A stretch of DNA of 64,000 bases, taken from CAMAXB01 sp964476565. GTDB taxonomy: Bacteria; Verrucomicrobiota; Verrucomicrobiia; Opitutales; Opitutaceae. Where the stretch lies: the NCBI GenBank assembly GCA_964476565.1, contig CAYZBG010000004.1, forward strand, positions 42,734 to 106,733, written 5' to 3'. The position numbers and the translations under genes were made by a program. Numbering within the stretch: position 1 is the stretch's first letter; every line of letters begins with the position of its first letter. Under the pieces are notes generated by a model, which searched no databases, had not been told where the DNA came from, and saw only the letters and a list, made by a program, of their open reading frames with translations. Shown in pieces: positions 42,870 to 51,600 of this stretch.

Positions 42870-43889
42870 CTACGGGGGCCAGGCCGCGTAGCCATTCCGC
42901 AGCAGGCGGATGAGATTGGCGCCGAGATACCGCGCCTCCGCGCGGCCGACGAAGAGGCCGGGATTTCTTCGCAGACGCGGGTCGGGATGCCGTGGGTCGC
43001 GGAGGCTCGCGAACAGGGAGCGGTAGCCCCCGAAGTTCCACGAAAGCCTGCCGTACGGCGCATCGCTCCCCACCGCGATCTGGTGCGGATGGGGCCCGCC
43101 CGCCAGTTCGTAGGCGATGAAGTCGCTCTCGATGTGGCAGTCACGCTTTGCGCTTTGAATGAAGAAGAGGTTCGAACAACGCAGCCCCAGCGCCCGAATC
43201 TCCTGATAGAGCGTTTCCCCCTCGGTGTAACTGGAGCCTCCCCCGCCCATGTGGACGGCGATGATGGGGCGCGGGGCACAGTGCCGGGCGACTCTCTCCA
43301 GACCTGAAGCAGGTGTGAACGGTGTGTCGCCGCCGACGTGGAAGGCGGGGATGCCGCCCAGGGCGAGAATGCGATCGACGAGGGAGAAGACATGCGGGTG
43401 ATCGATCGGAAATCGATTCTGGGCCGGGTTCATCTTCACGGCCAGGCAGCCGGCCTGGGCGATCGCCTGCTCGACGACCTCAAGCGCACGTTCAAGTCCC
43501 AGGGCGGACGGGTCGGTCCAGCCTGCCGGAATGAAGCGCCGCGGCCACCGCCTCGCGGCGTCCTGCACGTAGGCGTTGGCGGCCAGTAGTGCCCGTTTGT
43601 TTGCTTCCGCCGTGCCGTCCCGTGCCGTGGCAAACGGGTTCTGCCAAATCAGCGCAAGGTCGACCTGAGCCAGGTCCATTTCCGCGAGCATTTGCTCGGC
43701 AGAGACGGGGCGGCCGTGGAAGTAGTCGGGTGACGAGGCCAGCCGCGCCGCGAGCGGGGGAGGGAGCGCAGCGAGGTCGGTCACGTGGGCATCGCCATCC
43801 ACGACGAGATCGTCGCCGTTCTCCAACAGTGTGCGTCGTGCGAGCACCTCGGTGCGAATAGCGTCGGGCAATCGATGCAGGGCGGGCAT
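42870..43889 (-). CDS. Amidohydrolase-2 family protein (TIM-barrel metal hydrolase)
   Basis: 339 residues from MPALHRLPDAIRTEV. Barrel motifs run in order: DGDAHVTD (usually DxHxH; the second His is replaced by Thr), 'AVKMNPAQNRFPID', 'PAFHVGGDT', 'IIAVHMGG' and VGSDAPYG (late metal Asp). The amidohydrolase-2 family includes decarboxylases such as ACMSD and lactonases such as L-fuconolactonase and PDC lactonase. In a sugar-acid setting a lactonase role is attractive but is inference. No signal peptide is seen. It starts 16 bases after the stop of the GH30-like gene, so the two are an operon. Confidence 0.75.
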   Translation of the reverse strand: MPALHRLPDAIRTEVLARRTLLENGDDLVVDGDAHVTDLAALPPPLAARLASSPDYFHGRPVSAEQMLAEMDLAQVDLALIWQNPFATARDGTAEANKRALLAANAYVQDAARRWPRRFIPAGWTDPSALGLERALEVVEQAIAQAGCLAVKMNPAQNRFPIDHPHVFSLVDRILALGGIPAFHVGGDTPFTPASGLERVARHCAPRPIIAVHMGGGGSSYTEGETLYQEIRALGLRCSNLFFIQSAKRDCHIESDFIAYELAGGPHPHQIAVGSDAPYGRLSWNFGGYRSLFASLRDPRHPDPRLRRNPGLFVGRAEARYLGANLIRLLRNGYAAWPP

Positions 43890-43905
43890 GGTGGTCCGGT
43901 GGCGA

Positions 43906-45432
43906 CTAGTGCGGCCGGTGGAAGCGCGTCACGGATTGCGCCGGCAGTACGAGTCCGTTGCGCAGCTTCAGCTCGCCGAGCTCCTCGCAAGGGTGGTCGA
44001 TGGTGGTGCGGAAGGCCCGGAAGCGGTCGTCGCCATCGACCGCGATGCAGAGACGTTTTGCCTCCTCGGATACATTGGCGATCACGGCGGCGTCGGGGCT
44101 GTCGGATGCGCCTCGGGCGAAGGCGACAGGCACGATCTCACTGTCGTTGCAGGAAACCGTGGCCACGCGCATGCCCGGGCGGCCGGCCCGGCAGAGGTGC
44201 CTGTAGACATGGTACTCAGGATTCACCTGAATGGATCCATCATCGAGGACCTGGATCGCGCAATTCGGATTTGGGTCGCCGCCCGCCCATTGCCGGTGGT
44301 GCTGCACCCCGGCCCACGGTATGAAGCCGTTCACCTTTGCGCTGTAGATGTTCAGTTCCGCCTCCCAAACGAGCATCCCGAAGGTCGTGCCCCAGCCCGT
44401 GCTGGTGGTCCAGGCGTGCAGGTCCGGGCGATGCTGCCGGAGAAGGTCGATTCCCGTGCTGCGGTGGTCGGCGCTCCAGCGGTGCATGCCGGCGGAATGA
44501 AAACCATGGGATGTGACGAGGCCAAGGGAGGCCAGGGCGGCGGGATCGGCCGCGAGCGCGTCCGCGTAGCCCCAGGTGTGAAAGCGCCTCCAGTTGGTCG
44601 TCTCACCGGGGCTGAGTCGTACGTCGCTCAAGCCGACGCGATCGAGGGCCGCGCGCACCGTGGGGAGTAGGGCCGTGAGCTGCTCAGGTGGCCAGTACAG
44701 GTTGTAGTCGTGAACGTCGTCGCCGGCGGTCGCGCCGTCCTCGGGCCAGCGCGACCAGTCTTCACCCTCGTTGTGCAAGGACACCGCCGCCACCTTCAGC
44801 CGCTCTTCAGTGCGGAGGAATCGTGCCCAGTCGGCCACGTAGGCGGCGAGCGAGGCATAGTGACGAGGGGCGAGATCGCGGCCGCGCACAAAACCCTGCC
44901 GCGTCATCCAGGCGGGAGGACCGTACAGCGTGGTCAGTACGCGAAGATCGCATCCTCCGGCCCGCAGGCGTCGGGCGCCCTCCCGGGCGAACCACCGCAT
45001 CCAGTGCGTGGTGGCGCGGTGGTCGTAGGGCGCTTCCGGTCCTGCCTGATGCCACGGGTCGAGAAACATCTTTAACAACGCGGGCTGCAAGCCGTCCTCT
45101 CCAAAAACGAGATCGAGCACCCGTTGTCGGGAGGCCTCGCTGAGGAGGCTGAGACCGCCGTAATCCTGCGGTGCCTCCGCGTAGGCGCGGACTTGCGAGG
45201 CCTCCACATAGTTGAAGCCGAATCCGTCCCAGACCTGAAGAGGCCGGGAGAAGTCGAGCCGGAGCAGGCGATGCTGCGGTGAACCGGGTGGGGGGAGCGC
45301 GCGCTCCGCTGAGTGCGGTCGTTCGCGGGAGTGGCACGATGAGGCGACGACCGTGCGCGCGGGTGGCTCGTCGGCAATCGTTCGAGAGGCAACGGCCGGC
45401 ACAATGTGGGCGTTTGGCGGACGAACGTTCAT
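43906..45432 (-). CDS. GH30-like clan GH-A glycoside hydrolase, leaderless, atypical active site
   Basis: 508 residues from MNVRPPNAHIVPAVASRTIA; an upstream ATG in the same frame lies inside the operator at 45506 and is rejected. The fold starts VWDGFGFNYVEASQVRAYAE. The acid/base appears in AAVSLHNEGED (Asn-Glu pair typical of clan GH-A). At the second-Glu position the protein reads HAWTTSTGWGTTFGM, without the usual Glu; the closest acidic residues are in LVWEAELNIY. It ends with a beta-sandwich (VIANVSEEAKRL...RFHRPH) as in GH30 and related families. No signal peptide, so probably cytoplasmic. It is coupled to the amidohydrolase gene and divergent from the second TPR/solute-binding pair. 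Confidence 0.72.
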   Translation of the reverse strand: MNVRPPNAHIVPAVASRTIADEPPARTVVASSCHSRERPHSAERALPPPGSPQHRLLRLDFSRPLQVWDGFGFNYVEASQVRAYAEAPQDYGGLSLLSEASRQRVLDLVFGEDGLQPALLKMFLDPWHQAGPEAPYDHRATTHWMRWFAREGARRLRAGGCDLRVLTTLYGPPAWMTRQGFVRGRDLAPRHYASLAAYVADWARFLRTEERLKVAAVSLHNEGEDWSRWPEDGATAGDDVHDYNLYWPPEQLTALLPTVRAALDRVGLSDVRLSPGETTNWRRFHTWGYADALAADPAALASLGLVTSHGFHSAGMHRWSADHRSTGIDLLRQHRPDLHAWTTSTGWGTTFGMLVWEAELNIYSAKVNGFIPWAGVQHHRQWAGGDPNPNCAIQVLDDGSIQVNPEYHVYRHLCRAGRPGMRVATVSCNDSEIVPVAFARGASDSPDAAVIANVSEEAKRLCIAVDGDDRFRAFRTTIDHPCEELGELKLRNGLVLPAQSVTRFHRPH

Positions 45433-45505
45433 GGGAAGCGGAAGGCTGCGTGAGGCATGCGCCCACAGAAACGCCCTCTGCGGGGCAGGGTAAACGCGGA
45501 TGGGC

Positions 45506-45519
45506 ATTTATCGGTAAAG
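45506..45519. promoter_or_regulatory. Candidate operator ATTTA-TCGG-TAAAG
   Basis: A 14-bp version of the CTTTA/TAAAG motif with a 4-base centre and one arm base changed. It lies 74 bases upstream of the GH30-like gene start. Confidence 0.55.
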
Positions 45520-45584
45520 AACGCCGCCCAACGAATGTCGCCCGTGTGGACGAGGACCTGCACCTGCCCGCCTCCCGGGCCGTT

Positions 45585-45598
45585 CTTTACCGTTAAAG
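45585..45598. promoter_or_regulatory. Candidate operator CTTTA-CCGT-TAAAG
   Basis: Perfect 5-bp arms with a 4-base centre, 231 bases upstream of the second TPR gene. It belongs with the sites at 9650, 12435 and 45506. Confidence 0.6.
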
Positions 45599-45666
45599 TG
45601 GCGGAGGGCTTTCTTTCCCGGGTGCTTCCTTTCAGCTTTTTCGGTCCTTCCGGCGTGGCGACTGTC

Positions 45667-45672
45667 TATAAT
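45667..45672 (+). promoter_or_regulatory. Possible -10 element TATAAT for the second TPR/binding-protein operon
   Basis: An exact TATAAT, rare in this GC-rich sequence, followed by CTCTCTCTCT. The hexamer 17 bases upstream (GTCCTT) is a poor -35 match, so this is a tentative call. Confidence 0.35.
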
Positions 45673-45828
45673 CTCTCTCTCTTTGGCTTTGGCCGTGAAC
45701 ATTTCCAGCGTGGGTGCAGCCTCTTCCCCGTTATGCGTGAAACCCGGGGCGGCCCCTGGCTTCGACCGCCTTTCCCCATCCTTGGGGAACAGTGATGCGG
45801 ACAGTCTCACCGCCGCTGAACTGCCACG

Positions 45829-46644
45829 ATGATTCGTTTCCTGCTGCTGGTGATGCCCGTGGTGTTCTCGGCGACGATTCGGGCCGAGCCGGATGGGGAC
45901 CGCGTCGATCCGTGGCTGGCCACGGCGCATTATCGTTTCAACGAGGCCTACGCGTTGTTTGAAGCCACTATTCGAGGTGAACCCGGGGACCGGACGCGGC
46001 ACCTCGGTCGCGCCGCGGACCTGCTGAACCTTGCTCCGCGCTCGGCGGCGTCGATCGCCGAAGCGGCGCAGGCCCTGGAAAGATTGGTGGCCGAGGACCC
46101 GGCGGACGAAGTGGGGATCACGGCGCGTTACCTGCTTGCGCGCATCGCCGGCGTTCATGAGGCCGGCGCCTCGCCCGCCGCCGCGGCGCCGCAGCTGAGA
46201 GCCCTCCTCGACGCGGCGCCGCATCATCCGCTCGCCCAGCACGGGGGCGTGAAACTCTGTCTTCTGCTGCTGTACGAGCCGACCCTGTCCGTCGAGCCGG
46301 ACTTTGCCGCGGCCGAGACCGTCGTGGAGCGCCTGACCTTGAACGGACCCCGGCGCGACGGCCATGCCGCCCTCGGACGGGCGTACTTGTTTTATCGTCA
46401 GGAACCGCAGCGTGCCCTGGCCCACCTGCAGGCGGCATTTGCGCGCGAGTTTAAGTCGGCGGCGACGCAGGCCGCCATGGGCCTGAGCATCGCCGAACTG
46501 GCGGCAGGGCTGGGGCAGACTGAACTCGCCCGGACCCATTATCGGGAGTTTCTGCGCGCGAATCCCCGGGATGTGCGGGCCCAACTGGTGCGGGACCGAT
46601 TGGCTGCGTTGGCGGAGGCGGGCGAGGCCCGAACGGCGCCGTGA
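45829..46644 (+). CDS. Exported TPR-like protein 2, partner of a solute-binding protein
   Basis: 271 residues with signal peptide MIRFLLLVMPVVFSATIRA. Helical repeats include 'LATAHYRFNEAYALFEATIR', 'EAAQALERLVAEDPADEVGI', ALGRAYLFYRQEPQRALAHL and the ending 'HYREFLRANPRDVRAQLVRDRLAAL'. The ending and the 'YRFN' opening match the TPR protein at 12522-13358, and both genes overlap a solute-binding gene as GTGA. The repeated pairing suggests the two proteins act as a unit in the periplasm. No catalytic motif is visible. Confidence 0.78.
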   Translation: MIRFLLLVMPVVFSATIRAEPDGDRVDPWLATAHYRFNEAYALFEATIRGEPGDRTRHLGRAADLLNLAPRSAASIAEAAQALERLVAEDPADEVGITARYLLARIAGVHEAGASPAAAAPQLRALLDAAPHHPLAQHGGVKLCLLLLYEPTLSVEPDFAAAETVVERLTLNGPRRDGHAALGRAYLFYRQEPQRALAHLQAAFAREFKSAATQAAMGLSIAELAAGLGQTELARTHYREFLRANPRDVRAQLVRDRLAALAEAGEARTAP

Positions 46645-48233
46645 AGGTCCGGGCTCAGGGATTTGCCTGGGTTCTGATGGGAGCCCTCTTCGTCACCGCG
46701 GCCGCCCGCGTGTTCTGGCGGGAGCGGCAGGAGCAGGCGCCGGGGCACCGGGTGTTGCGTGTCTCTCATAATTACCTGCACGACAACATGAGGGAGGCGT
46801 TCGCGGACCTGGCGCGGGAGTTCGAGGCGCTCCATCCCGGCCTGCGCGTCGTGGTCCTCGAGATTCCCCGCCGGGTCGAAGATGCCTGGCAGCGCACGCA
46901 GTTATCCGGCGGAACGCCCCCGGACATCATGCAGATCAGCCTGCGGATGGCCGATGAGGATGTCGCCGCGCATTTCCGTCCGATCACCGGCGAGGTCTTG
47001 CGCGGGAACCCCTACAATGCCGGGACCGCCCTGGACGGAGTGCCGTGGAAGGATACGTTCCTCGACGGGTTGACGAGCCCGCAGACCTATTACGCGAACC
47101 TTCTGGAGTACTACGGCATCCCGCCTTTCGCGGCCACGGCCCGGGTCTTCGTGAACCTCAAGCTTCACGAGGAGGTGGCGCCAGGAGAGCCGCTGCCGCG
47201 GACCTACGACGACTTCATTCGCCTGGCGCGCACGGTGGCGCAGCATGCGCAGGAGAGGAAACGGTTGCTGATGGCTGTCGCCGGCTCGGACGATAACGCG
47301 TCGATGTTGCTCGGGCGTTTTTTCTCCCAGCAAACCCAGCAGCTTTCCCTGGCCCTGCACCATGACCTTTCGCTCGATTGGGGAGGGGCGCCGGGGAGCG
47401 CGATGACGGCGGCCGCCTATCTGCGCGGGGAGTGGTCGCTCGATCAGGGGGCCGTCCTCACCGGCTGGCAGCTCTTGCGAGAAGTCAGCCAGGTCTTCCA
47501 GCCCGGCTTCCTGCAGACGCACCGGGACAATGCCACCTTCCATTTCGTCCAGGGCAACGCCGTGATGATCGTATCCGGAAGTTGGGACACCAATGCCTTG
47601 ATTCGGCAGGCCCCGTTTCCGGTCGCGGTCATTCCCCTGCCGCTGCCGACGAAGGATCATCCCCGCTTTGGGGCGCACCTGCTCGGACCGATCGCGGAAG
47701 GCAGCGGCTTCGTCAGCTATCCTTTCGCCGTGACCACGCGGGCGCAGGAACCGGAGCTGGCGGTGGATTTCCTGCGCTATCTGACGAGTGTCCGCGCGAA
47801 CCAACGGTTCGCGGCCAAGGCGCTGCGTGTCCCCATCGTCGTCGGAGTCGAACCGGCACCCGAGGTGGCCGCGTTCGCGCCCGTGGACGAAGGGTATCCG
47901 CAAGAGTTCTCGCCTGAGTTCATCTCCTTCGCGAACCGGGGGCTGAATATGGCGTTCCTTAGGAACCTGCACCTGTTGGTTGCGCCCGAGGGAGGCGTGG
48001 AGCCGTTTCTGGCGGCGCTCGACGACACGTTCGACCGGGCGGCGCGCATCGATCTGCAGCGGTATGTCTCGGATGGGTTCCGCGTTCTGCAACGCGGGGA
48101 CTCCGTAGCGGCGGCTCATCATTGGAGGGGCTTGGCGTACCCGGAGGAACCGGACCGCTCAGCGGTGTTCTTCGAGCGTCAGCATCTGCAGGAGGCGGAG
48201 TACCTTCAGTTGCGGCGGGCCTTGGTGCCCTGA
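46641..48233 (+). CDS. Extracellular solute-binding protein 2, orphan
   Basis: 530 residues from a GTG overlapping the TPR gene. The N-terminal segment AQGFAWVLMGALFVTAAARV is hydrophobic without a lipobox. Family features are LRVSHNYLHDNMREAFADLA, EFEALHPGLRVV, LSGGTPPDIMQIS, 'VPWKDTFLDGLTSPQTYY' and 'HFVQGNAVMIVSGSWD'. A C-terminal helical stretch (FERQHLQEAEYLQLRRALVP) extends past the normal fold, as in its paralogue at 13355. No ABC permease or ATPase is near. The gene is divergent from the GH30-like operon and carries the CTTTA-type operator upstream. Confidence 0.88.
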   Translation: MKVRAQGFAWVLMGALFVTAAARVFWRERQEQAPGHRVLRVSHNYLHDNMREAFADLAREFEALHPGLRVVVLEIPRRVEDAWQRTQLSGGTPPDIMQISLRMADEDVAAHFRPITGEVLRGNPYNAGTALDGVPWKDTFLDGLTSPQTYYANLLEYYGIPPFAATARVFVNLKLHEEVAPGEPLPRTYDDFIRLARTVAQHAQERKRLLMAVAGSDDNASMLLGRFFSQQTQQLSLALHHDLSLDWGGAPGSAMTAAAYLRGEWSLDQGAVLTGWQLLREVSQVFQPGFLQTHRDNATFHFVQGNAVMIVSGSWDTNALIRQAPFPVAVIPLPLPTKDHPRFGAHLLGPIAEGSGFVSYPFAVTTRAQEPELAVDFLRYLTSVRANQRFAAKALRVPIVVGVEPAPEVAAFAPVDEGYPQEFSPEFISFANRGLNMAFLRNLHLLVAPEGGVEPFLAALDDTFDRAARIDLQRYVSDGFRVLQRGDSVAAAHHWRGLAYPEEPDRSAVFFERQHLQEAEYLQLRRALVP

Positions 48234-48647
48234 AACGAGGCGCTCTTTCGTGCGACCTTCCGCCTTTGCGCGGGAAGCGGATGGACTCCGGCGGATCTTT
48301 CTCGGCGTTTGGAGGCGGTGACCGCCCGCGGGGTCCGGTCGCGCGCTCAGGAAGTGCCGCGCCCGCGCAGCCCCGGCACCGGGAGGGAGCGGATAATATG
48401 TATTCATAAAATAATGACGAACTACCAGCTCCGGACTCTACCAGTAAAGAGATGCGGCCGTTGATCCGGCGAAGCCCGGGGGAAATATCGGCCGCAGAGC
48501 GCAGGTTTCCGTTCGCGCCTCCCTTCACGCCGCCTCCCGTCGGCGGCCTGTAGGAGGGCGATCACGAATCCGGTACTCCGAGACCCCCGGGACACGCCGC
48601 CAGTCGGCCGGTTCCGAGTTAACCCCAGGCCCCCGATCATCCCCACC
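48234..48647. other. Intergenic region upstream of TBDT 4
   Basis: 414 bases without a supported gene. An AT-rich island at about 48391-48417 contains the inverted repeat TATG-TATT-CATA (48397-48408) in otherwise GC-rich DNA, and may be promoter DNA. At 48436-48449 CTCTACCAGTAAAG matches 11 of 14 bases of CTTTACCGTTAAAG. No terminator with a T run was found after the binding-protein gene. Confidence 0.45.
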
Positions 48648-51600
48648 ATGAAACACCACACCTATCAGCACAAAGTCCGTCGCTGCTGGCGCTCATCCGC
48701 TGCCCTGCTCACCCTGCTCCTGCCCGCCCCGTTCCTTCCGGCCCAGCAAGTGGCGCAAAAAGACGCCGAGGAGCCGGAGGAGACGGCAATTGTGCTCTCG
48801 CCCTTCGTCGTGTCCGCCGAGGAGGATGCCGGCTACACGGCCCGGGCCACCCTGGCCGGCACGCGGCTCCGCACCGATTTGCGCGACGTCGGTTCGGCGG
48901 TGACGGTCGTCACCAGCAAGTTCCTCAGCGACACCCAGGCTCGCAGCAACGAGGACCTGTTGGTTTACACTCCCAGCACCGAGGTGGGTGGGCAGGGCGG
49001 CAATTTCCTCGGCGGCGGGGATGCGGCGGTGCCCAATGTCATCGGGCGAACGGGCGTTTCGTCGACCACCCGCGTGCGCGGGCTCGCCGAAGCCGACAGC
49101 CTGCGTGACTTCTTCCTGAGTCGAGTGCCGTGGGATTCGTACAACACCGGCCGTGTCGACATCCAGCGTGGTCCGAATTCGGTGCTCTTCGGCATCGGCA
49201 GCCCGGCCGGCGTCATCAACGCGTCCCTCAACAAGGCGTCGTTGCGCGACTCGAACTCAGTCAGCAACAGCCTCGACGACCACGGCACCGTGCGTTTTAC
49301 GGCCGACTTCAACAAAGTGTTGGCGCGCGACGAACTGGCCGTGCGGCTCAACCTGCTCCACGAGGACAAGAAGTTCAAGCAGCGGCCGGCTCATCGCGAC
49401 GACCACCGTGCGTATGGTGCGGTCACTTGGATTCCTCGCGTGCTGAAGAGAAACGGCATGAGCACGACCGTGAATGCGAACGCGGAATTTGGCCGGGTCA
49501 AAAGCAACAACCCGTTGATGACGCCACCGATCGATCTGATCACGCCCTGGTTCAACGACATGAATCAGGCGACGTTCACGGCGAGGAACTCGAACGACCT
49601 GAGCCAGGTCGGCACGGCGGCCTTCAACCCGTGGATAAGTCGCAGCCCGTACCAGTACAATGGCGGTGTCGTGGCCGTGTTCGCGGATCCCAACAGCCCG
49701 TTCCAGTCGGGCTTGAAGGTGACGAACGTCTCCAACCTCGGGTCACAAGCGTCCGTGCCGGCGCGGCAGAATAAAGAGAACGTCAACCTGGGCGGCATCG
49801 CTTCCTACAATGAGTGGGCGTTCCGGACGCAGCAACCCGGGTATCAGATCCAGCCCTACAAGGCGCGTTCGCTCCGCGATCCCTCGATCTTCGACTACTA
49901 CAACAACCTGCTCGTCGGGCCGATGAAGGGGGAATGGATGGATTTCGACACGCTCAACGTGACGGTGGCCCAGACGTTCTTCAACGGCAGGGCCGGTGTT
50001 GAGGCGGCCTTTGACCGCCAGAACGTCGAGGAAGGAAGCTTTCGCTGGCAGGATGACACCACGTACGCGATCTCGGTCGACCCGTTCACCACGTTGCCGA
50101 GCGGGGCTCCGAACCCGAATGTGGGTCGGGCGTTCGTGGCGGGCAGCGGTCTCAACGGCGGCGGTGTGAGCAACGATGAACGGCAGACGCTTCGGTTCAC
50201 CGCGTTCGGCGAACTGGAAGCGCGCCGCTTCCTCGGGGACACCACCCTGAGCCGTATTCTGGGCCGACACGTTTTCACCGGCAGTCACACGGCTTACGAA
50301 ACTCGGCTGGAGGGCCGGTCGTGGCGCAATGGCTGGCTCGGGGCCGAATATCCCAAAGTGTTGCCGTCGCACGCGGTCGACAACGATAACCGCCGCATCC
50401 TGACTCAGCACTACGTCAGCGGGGATCTCCGTGGGAGTTCACTCGACAACCTCGACATTAATCGCATCCAGGCGTTCCAAGTGCCGGTCAGTGACGTCGT
50501 CGCCAACTGGAACACCGACCTGATGCCGAGTGCAGGCTTCGCCAACTATTCCGTTCCGGTGATCCGGCCGGGTGACATCGACGACCCCTGGCAACGGCCT
50601 TTCACCGGTGCGAACAGGCGTCTGGACAAGATCGATTCGCAAGTGCTCGTGTGGCAGGGCTATCTCTTTGGCGGGAACGTCGTCCCGATGTATGGCTGGC
50701 GCAAGGACAAGGCCACCTCGTATAGCGCCGCCGGGGCACCCAGCGATGCCTTCGGCATCTTGCAGGTAAGCGACCCGCGCTGGCGCCTGCCCAGCGGCCC
50801 GGATGACCTCGTGAGCGGTTACGGAGCGACGCGGGCGTACAACCAGGTTTCCGGAGAGACCCGCACGTTGAGTGTGGTTGCGCATGTGCCGAAAGACTGG
50901 ACCCGACGCCTGCCGGGAGCGCTTTCGTTCAGCACCTTCTTCAACCGTTCGGAGAACTTCCGACCGGAGTCCGGCCGGCGCGACGTGGTGGGCAACTACC
51001 TTCCATCGCCGGTGGGCAAGACCAAGGACTACGGCGTCACGATTGGGGCGCTCGACGACAAGGTCACGCTTAAGATCAACCGGTATGAAACCAGCGTGAC
51101 GAATGCATCGCTGGGCAGCTCGATCCCCGTCTGGCGCATCCAGTATGAGGCGTGGAATCAACGTCAGGCGTGGGCCAACCGCGTGGGACGATCCCACCCG
51201 CGTCACTCCTGGCTCGATGGCACGCCCGGGCTCGGCGTGACCTCCGCCAACTCCAAATACGGCGCCGGAAACGAGCTGCTGTGGCAGCCGCTGCCGTCGG
51301 AGCGGAATGATCCGACTCTGCCGTGGCAGCAAACCGGATACACTCAGGCGGCGATCGATTATTGGTACGACCTGCAGCGTGATGCGACCGATAGCTGGCT
51401 GGCCAATCCGATTCCGAAGGGAATGCAGGAAGCGTGGGGCATGGTGGGTTATGACCAGCCGACGTACAACGGGCAGATCAATTCTTCGTCCCTCAACAGC
51501 ATCGTGGTCAACGGTGACACGCTCTCGAAGGGGCTGGAGTTCGAATTCTCGGCCAACCCGATGCCGGGGCTCAACCTCACGGCGAGCGCAGTGAAGACCG

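Larger units (their letters stand above)
45433..45828. other. Divergent regulatory region, GH30-like operon / TPR-binding protein operon
   Basis: 396 bases without a gene. It holds two operator candidates 79 bases apart (45506 and 45585) and an exact TATAAT at 45667-45672 followed by a CT run. The arrangement suggests one operator per direction. No convincing -35 element was seen for TATAAT. Confidence 0.55.
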
